Assembly: GCF_001905825.1 (NCBI RefSeq)
Contig: NZ_LIVV01000007.1
Location: 124,001-188,000 of the forward strand
Length of the DNA stretch: 64,000 nucleotides
Reading direction: 5' to 3'
DNA from: Streptomyces sp. CB02009
Lineage (GTDB): Bacteria > Actinomycetota > Actinomycetes > Streptomycetales > Streptomycetaceae
In this document: positions 24,119 through 31,782 of the stretch, in pieces
Numbering within the stretch: the first letter of the stretch is position 1
Layout of the letters: the number at the start of each line of letters is the position of its first letter
Made by a program: the position numbers and the translations under genes
Notes under the pieces: generated by a model
Told to the model about the DNA's origin: nothing
What the model saw: the letters and a program-made list of their open reading frames with translations, nothing else
Databases searched by the model: none

Positions 24119-24658
24119 ATGCATTCCATGGCTCTCGGCAAGGACTACGCCCACCAGCAGTGCTCCATCGCCCGCGCCCTCGAAGTCGTCGGGGAGCGGT
24201 GGACCCTGCTCGTCGTGCGCGACGCCTTCTACGGCGTCCGCCGCTACAACGACTTCCTCGTGCACCTCGGCGCCCCCCGCGCCGTCCTCGCCGCCCGCCT
24301 CCAGGCCCTCGTCGAGGCCGGTGTCCTCGACAGGCGGCGCTACCAGGAGTCGCCCCCGCGCGACGAGTACGTGCTCACCGACCGCGGTCTCGCCCTCTGG
24401 CCCGTCCTGCGCTCGCTCGGCGCCTGGGGGCGGGCCGGGGTTCCGGAGGCCCCGGCGGTGCGCCACTTCCACCACGCCGACTGCGGCACCGAACTCGGCT
24501 CCTACGGCGAGTGCCCGTCCTGCCGCGTCCCCGTACCGCCCGCCGACGTCGAGATGCGGCCCGGCGCCGGGCTCGACCGGGACCCCGCGGACCCCGTCAG
24601 CCACGCCCTGCTCGCGCCCCGCCGACTCCTCGTCCCGCTGGACCACGCGCATCTCTGA
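24119..24658 (+). CDS. HxlR-family transcriptional regulator
   Basis: 179-residue winged-helix regulator from ATG 24119 (a second in-frame ATG is at 24128). The HxlR signature is present: CSIARALEVVGERWTLLVVR with the redox-type cysteine near residue 15, YNDFLVHLGAPRAVLAARLQ and YVLTDRGLALWPVL. The C-terminal ~70 residues extend past the minimal domain and contain HADCGTELGSYGECPSC, two CxxC-like pairs that could bind zinc. It is divergent from the MFS exporter, which it probably controls through the GGTTCA/TGAACC palindrome. Confidence 0.9.
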   Translation: MHSMALGKDYAHQQCSIARALEVVGERWTLLVVRDAFYGVRRYNDFLVHLGAPRAVLAARLQALVEAGVLDRRRYQESPPRDEYVLTDRGLALWPVLRSLGAWGRAGVPEAPAVRHFHHADCGTELGSYGECPSCRVPVPPADVEMRPGAGLDRDPADPVSHALLAPRRLLVPLDHAHL

Positions 24659-24754
24659 ACGGAAGGAATGGGGGTGCCGGTCCGGGAACTCCGGGGCCGC
24701 TCCGTACGTCCTCTCGGTGAGAAACGACGTGACTCGGGACAGAGGAGGTGGCGG

Positions 24755-25051
24755 ATGACGACCAGGAACGTTCTCCTGCGCGTCCTCGCGCCGCTGTTCT
24801 TCCTCCTCGCCCTCGCCGATCTGCTGCTCTCCGACGGCGGTGGCCTCTCCGCCGCCGTCGCGCTCGCCGCGACCACCGTCGTCTGCGCGCTGCTCGGAGC
24901 CCCCGCGGCCCCGGCCGTGCCGCCCACCGCCGTGCGCACCGCCATCCGCGACCGCGAGCGGCGCACCGCCTTCCTGCCCCAGCGCGATCCCGACGCCGCG
25001 GGGCGTCGCAGACCCCGCGCACCCGGCCGTCCCCTCCTGACGGCCGCGTAG
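24755..25051 (+). CDS. Small membrane protein upstream of the YidC-type insertase
   Basis: 98-residue protein from ATG 24755 with GAGGAGG at 24742-24748. Two hydrophobic helices (LLRVLAPLFFLLALADLLL and LSAAVALAATTVVCALLGAP) are followed by a Pro/Arg-rich cytoplasmic tail (RRTAFLPQRDPDAAGRRRP). I believe actinomycete homologues (DUF6412-like) commonly sit just upstream of a second yidC, as here (92 bp apart). It may therefore assist the insertase; that is inference. Confidence 0.7.
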   Translation: MTTRNVLLRVLAPLFFLLALADLLLSDGGGLSAAVALAATTVVCALLGAPAAPAVPPTAVRTAIRDRERRTAFLPQRDPDAAGRRRPRAPGRPLLTAA

Positions 25052-25142
25052 CAGAACGCCCCACCGGACCTGCCCCACGCGGATCCGTCATGCCGAGAAC
25101 CGACATCTCCCCGGCACGACGAGACCCCACGGAGGGCTCCCC

Positions 25143-26012
25143 ATGTCCGACATCCTTTCCGCCTTCGGCTCCCTGGTGGAGCGGCTCGCCGCCCTGCTCG
25201 AACCGCTCTTCGCCACCACCGCCACCGCCGCCGCGATCGTCCTCTTCACGATGCTCGTACGGCTCGCGGTCCACCCGCTGTCCCGGGCGTCCGCCCGCGG
25301 GCAGAAGGCGCGCACCCGGATCGCGCCGGAGCTCGCCGCGCTCCGCAAGAAGCACGCCAAGAACCCCGAGCGGCTGCGGAAGGCGGTGACGGAGCTGCAC
25401 GCGCGGGAGAAGGTCTCGCCGTTCGCCGGGATCCTCCCCAGCCTGCTCCAGGCGCCCGCGTTCCTGCTGATGTACCACCTGTTCGCCGGCGACCGGATGG
25501 CCGGGCACACCCTTCTCGCCGCCCCGCTCGGCGACCACTGGGCCGACGCCCTCTCCCACGGCGGCCCCTTCGGCCCGGCGGGCCGGGTCTACCTGGTCCT
25601 CTTCGCGCTCGTCGCCGCCGTGGCCACGTACACGTACCGGCGTACGAAGGCGCAGCTCGCCGCCCAGCCCCTGGACCTGGGCCAGCCCACGCCGGGCGCG
25701 GGCACCATCGCCAAGGTGATGCCGCTGCTCTCCTTCGCCACCCTGGTCACGGTCGCCGTCGTCCCCCTCGCTGCCGCGCTCTACGTGGTCACCAGCACCA
25801 CCTGGACCGCCGTCGAGCGCACCCTGCTCTTCCGTGAGCGCCCTGCCGAGGGCGACGAGACGGGTGACGGGAAGGGCGGAGAGGAAGACACGCAGAAGGT
25901 TGCGCAGAAGGGTGCGCCGAAGAGCGTGCAGAAGAGTGCGCAGAGGGGCGCGCCGAAGGGCGCGAAGAAGAGGGCTCAGAAGGGGCGCGCGCCGCTTGCT
26001 ACTCGCGCGTAA
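25143..26012 (+). CDS. YidC/Oxa1-family membrane protein insertase (paralogue)
   Basis: 289-residue insertase for helical membrane proteins. The YidC core is seen as TAAAIVLFTMLVRLAVHPLS, including the hydrophilic-groove Arg. RKAVTELHAREKVSPFAGILPSLLQAPAFLLMY follows as the conserved C1 loop and helix 3, then later helices at about 145-165 and 200-225. It lacks the N-terminal periplasmic domain, as in Gram-positives. The last ~45 residues are a Lys/Gln repeat tail (QKVAQKGAPKSVQKSAQRG) that could contact ribosomes. The essential yidC beside rnpA is not in this window, so this is probably an accessory copy. GGAGGG precedes the ATG. Confidence 0.87.
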   Translation: MSDILSAFGSLVERLAALLEPLFATTATAAAIVLFTMLVRLAVHPLSRASARGQKARTRIAPELAALRKKHAKNPERLRKAVTELHAREKVSPFAGILPSLLQAPAFLLMYHLFAGDRMAGHTLLAAPLGDHWADALSHGGPFGPAGRVYLVLFALVAAVATYTYRRTKAQLAAQPLDLGQPTPGAGTIAKVMPLLSFATLVTVAVVPLAAALYVVTSTTWTAVERTLLFRERPAEGDETGDGKGGEEDTQKVAQKGAPKSVQKSAQRGAPKGAKKRAQKGRAPLATRA

Positions 26013-26150
26013 GGGTCCAGTAGCTGAACGGGGTCTTGCAGAGTGACCCGTTGTCTTGGAGGATCGACCAATCCTCCGATGGCCGCACTCCATCGGCCGG
26101 GGTACCTCAGGGCCCTTTCCCGGGCCCGCCTCGACCACAGGGAGAAGTCC

Positions 26151-27008
26151 ATGAAGCTGCTGCGTGTCGGCCCGCCCGGAGCCGAGCGTCCCGCCCTGCT
26201 CGACCAGGACGGGACGCTTCGCGACCTGTCCGCGCTGGTCGACGACATCGACGGCAGTCTGCTCGCCGACGCCTCCGCCCTCGACCGGGTGCGGGCCGCC
26301 GCCGGTGCCGGTGTGCTGCCCGCGCTCGACGCCACCGGGCTGCGCGTCGGCCCGCCCGTCGGCCGGATCGGCAAGGTCGTGTGCATCGGGCTGAACTACC
26401 ACGGCCACGCCGCCGAGACGGGCCAGGCGACCCCCGCCGAGCCCGTCGTCTTCCTCAAAGCCGCCGACACCGTCGTCGGCCCGGACGACACCGTGCTCGT
26501 ACCGCGCGGCTCGGTGAAGACCGACTGGGAGGTGGAGCTCGCGATCGTCATCGGCCGCACCGCCCGCTACCTGGAGACCGACGAGGAGGCCCTCGCGCAC
26601 GTCGCCGGGTACGCCGTCGCCCACGACGTCTCCGAGCGCGAGTTCCAGATCGAGCGCGGCGGCACCTGGGACAAGGGCAAGAACTGCGAGACGTTCAACC
26701 CGCTCGGCCCCTGGCTCGTCACCGCCGACGAGGTGCCGGACCCGCAGGCGCTCGGCCTGCGCCTCTGGGTCAACGGCGAGCTCAAGCAGGACGGCGACAC
26801 CTCGGACCAGATCTTCCCCGTCGCCGAGGTCGTCCGGTACGTCAGCCGGTTCATGACCCTCTACCCGGGCGACATCATCAACACCGGCACCCCCGCCGGT
26901 GTCGCCATGGGGCAGCCGGAGCCCAAGCCGTACCTGCGCCCCGGTGACGTCGTCGAGCTGGAGGTCGACGGCCTGGGCCGGCAGCGGCAGGAGCTCAAGA
27001 GCGCCTGA
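26151..27008 (+). CDS. Fumarylacetoacetate hydrolase (FAH) family protein
   Basis: 285-residue member of the FAH superfamily of metal-dependent hydrolases, decarboxylases and isomerases acting on keto acids. After a variable N-terminus, the FAH core begins GKVVCIGLNYHGHAAETG. Metal ligands are in TDWEVELAIVIG (Glu and Glu) with AHDVSEREFQ further on. The tail PGDIINTGTPAGVAMG is the family's GTPxGvG turn. ATG 26151 has GGGAG upstream; the frame extends upstream without similarity. The actual substrate is unknown, and no pathway partners are adjacent. Confidence 0.88.
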   Translation: MKLLRVGPPGAERPALLDQDGTLRDLSALVDDIDGSLLADASALDRVRAAAGAGVLPALDATGLRVGPPVGRIGKVVCIGLNYHGHAAETGQATPAEPVVFLKAADTVVGPDDTVLVPRGSVKTDWEVELAIVIGRTARYLETDEEALAHVAGYAVAHDVSEREFQIERGGTWDKGKNCETFNPLGPWLVTADEVPDPQALGLRLWVNGELKQDGDTSDQIFPVAEVVRYVSRFMTLYPGDIINTGTPAGVAMGQPEPKPYLRPGDVVELEVDGLGRQRQELKSA

Positions 27009-27038
27009 CCCCCGATTGCATCCTTCCTCCGGGAAAAC

Positions 27039-27064
27039 GGCGGCGCCCCGCGTGGGGCGTCGCC
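27039..27064 (+). terminator. Terminator hairpin after the FAH gene
   Basis: GGCGGCGCCCC pairs with GGGGCGTCGCC across a GCGT loop (one mismatch), 30 bp after the FAH stop, followed by ATTTCC and a T-run at 27077-27082. Confidence 0.65.
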
Positions 27065-27068
27065 ATTT

Positions 27069-27100
27069 CCATATCCTTTTTTGCATATTGCCGGATATGG
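27069..27100. promoter_or_regulatory. AT-rich inverted repeat spanning the start codon of the surface-protein gene
   Basis: CCATATCC at 27069-27076 is exactly inverted as GGATATGG at 27093-27100, which includes the ATG of the next gene. The 16-bp spacer has a T6 run. It may be an operator or an RNA hairpin hiding the start. Confidence 0.4.
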
Positions 27101-28638
27101 AACACCTGGAATCGCCGGAGTCCCCGGAAGCAGCGGGCCGCCCCGACGCGTCGGCAGCCACCGCGTACCAGCGTGGACGCGACCGGCGCCGACTCGCCGT
27201 CATCGCCGCCTCCACCGTCGCCGCCACCGCGCTCGTCGGCGCGCTCGCCGTCAACAGCTGGGCCGACCCGCTGCCGGGCGGGCTCGGGCCCTGCCTCCCG
27301 GGCACCTGCCCGACCGGCACGTACCCCGACATCGGCAGCGGCACCGTCACGCACCGCGACAACAACATCAACGTCTACGTCGGCGGCGACATGCGCGTCC
27401 GCGAGGCCGCCGCCGAGGCCGAGGGCAAGATCGTCGTCCTGGGCGACTTCGACATGCGGAAGCGCGCCGGCGCCTCCAGCGTCTACAACGTCGGCGTCGC
27501 GGGCGTCGGCTCGCGCGTCCCGCCGGACAACGGCACCGACTTCCTCACCGTCGGCACGAACCTGACGGTCGCCGCCGGCCAGCGCCTGCTCGCCGAGGAG
27601 GGCTCCGTCAGCGGCCTCGTACGGTACGGCGGCACGCTCTCCGGCACGGTCGCCCCGCCCGCCGTGCACACCGCCGGCGCCGACGCCCCGTACACCGCGC
27701 TCCGCGAGCAGCTCACCGACGCCAGCCAGTGCTACGCCTACGTGAACGGCGCCTCCCGCCCCGCCACCGGCACCGCCGTCAACAACAACAGCGAGACCCT
27801 CTTCACGGGTGACGGCACGTCGAAGCTCCAGGTCTTCAACGTCGCCTTCGACCTGGAGACCATGGGCGGCCGACAGCAGGGCATCCGCTTCGAAAGGATC
27901 CCGGCCGGTTCGACCGTCCTCGTCAACCTGCTGGGCGCCGACCGCACCGTCGACACGTACATCAACCAGCTCCCGGACGGACTGCGCGAGCGGGTGCTCT
28001 GGAACTTCCCCGACGCCACCACCGTCACGTTCGAGGGAACGGCCCAGTTCGCGGGCAGCGTGCTGGTCGGCAACCAGACCAGCACGACGACGATCACGAT
28101 GCCGGGCATGAACGGCCGCTTCTTCACCACCGGGAATCTGGCGCACACCTCGGAACAGGGCGGCGGCGGGGGCCAGGAGCTCCACGCCTATCCGTTCAAC
28201 GGCGACCTGCCGTCCTGCGGGGGCAGCACGCCCACGCCCACGCCGACCCCGACGGATCCGACTCCGACTCCCACGGACCCGACGCCGACCCCGACGGACC
28301 CCACACCCACGCCGACGGATCCGACCCCGACTCCCACGGACCCGACGCCGACCCCGACCGATCCCACCCCCACCCCGACCCCGACCCCCACGCACACCCA
28401 CCCGGCGACCGGCGGGTCGGCGAACGGCGGCAGTGACGGCGGCCACGGCGGCAACGGCGGCAACGGGGGCGACGGCGGGTACGGAGACTCCGGCGGCGGC
28501 CACCACGGCCCCGACGGCGAACTCTCCGAGACCGGCGCCGGCACCGGGAACATCGTCATGGGCGCCGCCGCCGTCGGTCTCGCCCTCGGCGGCGGCGCGC
28601 TCGTCCTCGTCAGCCGCCGGCGGAGGCGTACGAACTGA
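27097..28638 (+). CDS. Choice-of-anchor A domain surface protein with LSETG sortase signal
   Basis: 513-residue secreted wall protein. The N-terminal membrane/signal segment is RRRLAVIAASTVAATALVGAL. Residues about 70-370 form the choice-of-anchor A domain (INVYVGGDMRV, IVVLGDFDM, TVTFEGTAQFAGSVLVGNQT, MNGRFFTTGNLAHT). A spacer of seven DPTPTPT repeats (24-bp units, 28238-28390) and a Gly/Asn stretch follow. The C-terminus has ELSETGAG, a membrane helix and RRRRRTN, the layout of sortase substrates; LSETG fits class E rather than LPXTG. The class E sortase at 21654 is a candidate partner. The 3' end overlaps the convergent UPF0303 gene by 29 bp. Confidence 0.85.
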   Translation: MEHLESPESPEAAGRPDASAATAYQRGRDRRRLAVIAASTVAATALVGALAVNSWADPLPGGLGPCLPGTCPTGTYPDIGSGTVTHRDNNINVYVGGDMRVREAAAEAEGKIVVLGDFDMRKRAGASSVYNVGVAGVGSRVPPDNGTDFLTVGTNLTVAAGQRLLAEEGSVSGLVRYGGTLSGTVAPPAVHTAGADAPYTALREQLTDASQCYAYVNGASRPATGTAVNNNSETLFTGDGTSKLQVFNVAFDLETMGGRQQGIRFERIPAGSTVLVNLLGADRTVDTYINQLPDGLRERVLWNFPDATTVTFEGTAQFAGSVLVGNQTSTTTITMPGMNGRFFTTGNLAHTSEQGGGGGQELHAYPFNGDLPSCGGSTPTPTPTPTDPTPTPTDPTPTPTDPTPTPTDPTPTPTDPTPTPTDPTPTPTPTPTHTHPATGGSANGGSDGGHGGNGGNGGDGGYGDSGGGHHGPDGELSETGAGTGNIVMGAAAVGLALGGGALVLVSRRRRRTN

Positions 28639-29137
28639 GCAGGCGCTCCAGTGCCTCGACGACCATGGCGTGGTCCTCGGCCTGCGGCAGCCCCGAGACC
28701 GTGACCGAGCCGATCACGCCCGCGCCCTCGACCGCGACCGGGAACGCGCCGCCGTGCGCCGCGTACCGGTCGGGGTCGAGGCGCGAGGACGCCTCGAAGG
28801 TCGTCCCCTTGGCGCGGAACCTCGCGCCGACCAGGAACGAGCTCACGCCGTACCGCTCGACGACCCGTCGCTTGCGGTCGATCCAGGCGTCGTTGTCCGC
28901 GCTCGACCCCGGTAGGGCGCAGTGGAAGAGCTGCTGCGGCCCGCGCCGGATGTCGACGGCCACCGGCGCCCCGCGCTCGCGCGCCATGCCGACGAGCAGG
29001 CCGCCGAGCGTCCAGGCGTCCTCGTACGTGAAGCGGGGGAGGACCAGCCGGGCCTCCTGCGCCTCCAGCTCACGGACTTCCCGGTCGCTCGCATCCCGGC
29101 CGCTCACGTCCCGGCTGCTCACTTCCCGGTCGCTCAC
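28610..29137 (-). CDS. UPF0303 / heme-degrading-domain (HbpS-GlcG-like) protein
   Basis: 175-residue protein from GTG 29137, which overlaps the stop of the upstream oxidoreductase gene (GTGA), implying translational coupling. The core matches the UPF0303 (yeast YBR137W-like) branch of the GlcG/HbpS fold: FTYEDAWTLGGLLVGMARER, PVAVDIRRGPQQLFHCALPG, NDAWIDRKRRVVERYG and HGGAFPVAVEGAGVIGSVTVSG. The first ~20 residues are a repeat (SDREVSSRDVSGRDASDREV) from a 15-bp duplication. Some relatives bind haem or cobalamin; that is not shown here. Confidence 0.8.
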   Translation of the reverse strand: MSDREVSSRDVSGRDASDREVRELEAQEARLVLPRFTYEDAWTLGGLLVGMARERGAPVAVDIRRGPQQLFHCALPGSSADNDAWIDRKRRVVERYGVSSFLVGARFRAKGTTFEASSRLDPDRYAAHGGAFPVAVEGAGVIGSVTVSGLPQAEDHAMVVEALERLLSSYASAGG

Positions 29138-30222
29138 AGCGCCACCGTGATTCCCTCGCGGGCGGACCGCTTCGCCGCCTCCAGGACGTCGAGCGCGGCC
29201 GCGGCCTCGTGGGCCGTCACCGGGTTCTCGCCGGTGCCGCGCAGGGCGGCGGCGACGGCCGCGTAGTACGCCGGGTAGTCGCCCGGCAGCGACTCGACCG
29301 GGATCCCGCCCCCGGTCAGCGGCGACTCGCCGGAGCCGAGCCGGCCCCACAGCTCCTCCGGCTCCACGCCCCACACCGTGCCCGGCACCGGGCGCAGACC
29401 GTCGCGGAGGGCCGCCTCCTGCGGATCGAGGCCGTACTTCACGAAGCCCGCGCGCTGCCCGAGCACCCGGAAGCGGGGGCCCAGCTGGGCGGTGGTGGCG
29501 CTCACGTACAGGTGCGAGCGGACGCCGTTCGCGTGGGTGAGCGCGAGGAAGGTGTCGTCGTCGGCCTCGGCGCCCGGCCGGCGGACGTCCGACTCCGCGT
29601 ACACGGAGACCACGGGGCCGAAGAGGACCAGTGCCTGGTCGACGACATGGCTGCCCAGGTCGTAGAGCAGACCGCCGATCTCCGACGGCGCGCCGGACTC
29701 GCGCCAGCCGCCCTTGGGCAGCGGGCGCCAGCGCTCGAAACGGGACTCGAAGCGCTGGACCTCGCCGAGCGCCTTCTCGTCGACGAGGCTGCGGAGGGTC
29801 AGGAAGTCGTTGTCCCAGCGGCGGTTCTGAAAGACGGAGAGCAGCAGGCCCCGCTCCTCGGCGAGGGCCGCGAGGGTGCGCGCCTCGGCGGCGGTCCCCG
29901 CCAGCGGCTTGTCGACGACGACCGGCAGGCCCGCCTCCAGGGCGGCCGTGGCGATCGCGACGTGCGTCTTGTTGGGGGAGGCGACGACGACCAGGTCGAG
30001 CTCGTCCGCCGCCCCGTCCGCCCACAGCTCCTCGGGGGTGGCCACGACCCGGACGCCCGGGTGGGCGGCGCGTGCCTCGGCGGCCCGTTCGGGGTTGCCG
30101 GTGGTGACGGCCGCGAGGACGAGGTCCTCGGACGCGGCGATCAGCGGGGCGTGGAAGACGGAGCCCGCGAGGCCGTAGCCGACGAGGCCGACGCGGAGAG
30201 GGGTGCGGGGGATGCCAGTCAT
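29134..30222 (-). CDS. Gfo/Idh/MocA-family NAD(P)-dependent oxidoreductase
   Basis: Sugar- or polyol-type dehydrogenase of 362 residues. The Rossmann motif is LRVGLVGYGLAGSVFHAPLI, and the catalytic-region lysine lies in VVDKPLAGTAAEARTLAALA. The second domain begins with the substrate-binding sheet (GEVQRFESRFERWRP, GGLLYDLGSHVVDQALVLFG with the conserved Asp and His). ATG 30222 is used; GTG 30231 is an alternative and neither has a clear ribosome-binding site. It is divergent from the ROK regulator over a gap with GCAAC-GGT-GTTGC, so it is probably part of that regulon. UPF0303 follows with a 4-bp overlap. Confidence 0.88.
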   Translation of the reverse strand: MTGIPRTPLRVGLVGYGLAGSVFHAPLIAASEDLVLAAVTTGNPERAAEARAAHPGVRVVATPEELWADGAADELDLVVVASPNKTHVAIATAALEAGLPVVVDKPLAGTAAEARTLAALAEERGLLLSVFQNRRWDNDFLTLRSLVDEKALGEVQRFESRFERWRPLPKGGWRESGAPSEIGGLLYDLGSHVVDQALVLFGPVVSVYAESDVRRPGAEADDDTFLALTHANGVRSHLYVSATTAQLGPRFRVLGQRAGFVKYGLDPQEAALRDGLRPVPGTVWGVEPEELWGRLGSGESPLTGGGIPVESLPGDYPAYYAAVAAALRGTGENPVTAHEAAAALDVLEAAKRSAREGITVAL

Positions 30223-30235
30223 GCCCCTCACTTAA

Positions 30236-30248
30236 GCAACGGTGTTGC
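30236..30248. promoter_or_regulatory. Probable ROK operator
   Basis: GCAAC-GGT-GTTGC is a perfect palindrome between the Gfo/Idh gene and the ROK regulator, 14 bp upstream of the former. It resembles the short inverted repeats bound by ROK repressors such as Mlc/NagC and Streptomyces Rok7B7-type proteins. Confidence 0.5.
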
Positions 30249-30307
30249 CAAAGTGCAAGCGACAGCGACAATGGGCAGGTGGAGACGGACCTGATCGGAG
30301 TGGTGGA

Positions 30308-31528
30308 GTGAACGTGCCGGCCCTGCGCAGCCCCAACGCGGCGCTCGTGCTCGACCTGCTGCGCACCGCGGGCGAGACCGGCATCAGCCGCCTCGAACTG
30401 GCCGAGCGGACCGGCCTCACCCCGCAGGCCGTCAGCAAGATCACCGCACGGCTCCGGTCCGAGGGCCTCGCCACCGAGGCCGGCCACCGCGCCTCGACCG
30501 GCGGCAAGCCCCGCACGGTCCTGCGGCTCGTCCCCACCGCCGGGTACGCGGTCGGCGTCCACCTCGACCGCGACGAGCTGACCACGCTCCTCACCGACCT
30601 CGCGGGCGCGGTCGTCGCCCGGCGCACGCGCGCCCTGGACCTGGGTGCAGGCGCGGGGCCCGTCCTGGACGCGGTGGCGGAGGAGGTACGGGGACTCCTG
30701 ACGGCCGGCTCCACGGCCCACGCGGCCGGGCCTGAGGTCGGGCGTGACGCGAGGCCCGAGGCGAGGCCCGATGCCAGGCCCGACGCGAGGCCCGATGCCG
30801 AGCCCGACGCCCGTGCCGCCGGACTCGACTGCGTCCCCGGCCCCGACTCCGCCCCCGCCGCCGCACCCGCCGCCGGACCCGCTCCCGACCCCGCCCCCGT
30901 CCTCGGCGTCGGGGTCGCCATGCCCGGGCCGCTCGACCACCGCGCCGGAGTCCCGGGCCGGGTGACCGGTTTCCCCGAGTGGGAGGGCCACCCCGTCCGC
31001 GAGGAGCTGGCCCGGCGCCTCGGACTCCCCGTCGTCCTCGACAAGGACACCAACGCCGCCGCCCTCGGCCTGGCCGTCCGCCCCGCCGCCCCCGGCTCCT
31101 TCGCGTACGTCCACCTCGGTACGGGGCTCGGCGCCGGCCTCGTCCTCGGCGGGGCGCCGCTCCGGGGGGACAGGACGGGCGCCGGCGAACTCGGCCACCA
31201 GACCGTCCAACTCGACGGGCCCCCGTGCGGCTGCGGCGGGCGCGGCTGCCTGGAGGTCCTGTGCCTCGCGGCGGTGGCGCGCGGCGACGACGCCGGGGCG
31301 GCGCGCATCCTCGGCGCGGGCGCGGCCAACGTCGTACGGCTCCTCGACATCGACGAGGTCCTGCTCGGCGGCCGGCTGGTCCTCGCCGCGCCGGAGGTGT
31401 TCGCGGGCGGGGTGCGGGAGGTCCTCGACGGGCTCGGCCTGACGGCTCCGGTGCGCGTGGCGGGGGAGCGGGACGCGGTGGCGGAAGGTGCCGCGTGGCT
31501 GATCCTCGCCCCGGTCTTCGGAACGTAG
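30308..31528 (+). CDS. ROK-family sugar-responsive transcriptional regulator
   Basis: 406-residue repressor with winged helix (ISRLELAERTGLTPQAVSKI) at residues 25-45 and a ROK sugar-binding domain. The ROK zinc motif CGCGGRGCLE and the GTGLGAGLVLGG and DKDTNAAALG loops are intact. A low-complexity insertion of about 60 residues (ARPDARPDARPDAEPDARAA, encoded by 12-bp repeats at about 30740-30815) splits the ROK domain before GVGVAMPG. Start GTG 30308 follows GGTGGA. It faces the Gfo/Idh gene, its likely target. No kinase motif set is complete enough to call it a glucokinase. Confidence 0.85.
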   Translation: MNVPALRSPNAALVLDLLRTAGETGISRLELAERTGLTPQAVSKITARLRSEGLATEAGHRASTGGKPRTVLRLVPTAGYAVGVHLDRDELTTLLTDLAGAVVARRTRALDLGAGAGPVLDAVAEEVRGLLTAGSTAHAAGPEVGRDARPEARPDARPDARPDAEPDARAAGLDCVPGPDSAPAAAPAAGPAPDPAPVLGVGVAMPGPLDHRAGVPGRVTGFPEWEGHPVREELARRLGLPVVLDKDTNAAALGLAVRPAAPGSFAYVHLGTGLGAGLVLGGAPLRGDRTGAGELGHQTVQLDGPPCGCGGRGCLEVLCLAAVARGDDAGAARILGAGAANVVRLLDIDEVLLGGRLVLAAPEVFAGGVREVLDGLGLTAPVRVAGERDAVAEGAAWLILAPVFGT

Positions 31529-31645
31529 GCAGAGCCGTAAAGCCGCAGAGCGGTTAAGCAGTGGACCCGTAAAGCCGCAGACCCGTAAAGCCGCAGAGCC
31601 GCAGAGCCGCTAAACCGCAGACCCGTAAAGCAGCAAAGCCGTACG
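31528..31645 (+). repeat. Irregular tandem repeat after the ROK gene
   Basis: About seven degenerate copies of a 14-18 bp unit with core CGTAAAGCCGCAG, separated by GAGC or ACC, fill the gap downstream of the ROK gene. Copies carry internal deletions, so copy number probably varies between strains. It contains no gene. Confidence 0.7.
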
Positions 31646-31782
31646 TACGACAGTAGGCCGATCGGGCGGATCGGCCGGGCCGTCCGGGGGCGGACCCGGT
31701 GTCGCTGCCCGGCCCCCACCCCCGGGGCATGGCAGCGTCGCGGCCGACCCGTACGTCCCGCGAGCAGCAAAGGCCCGGCCCC

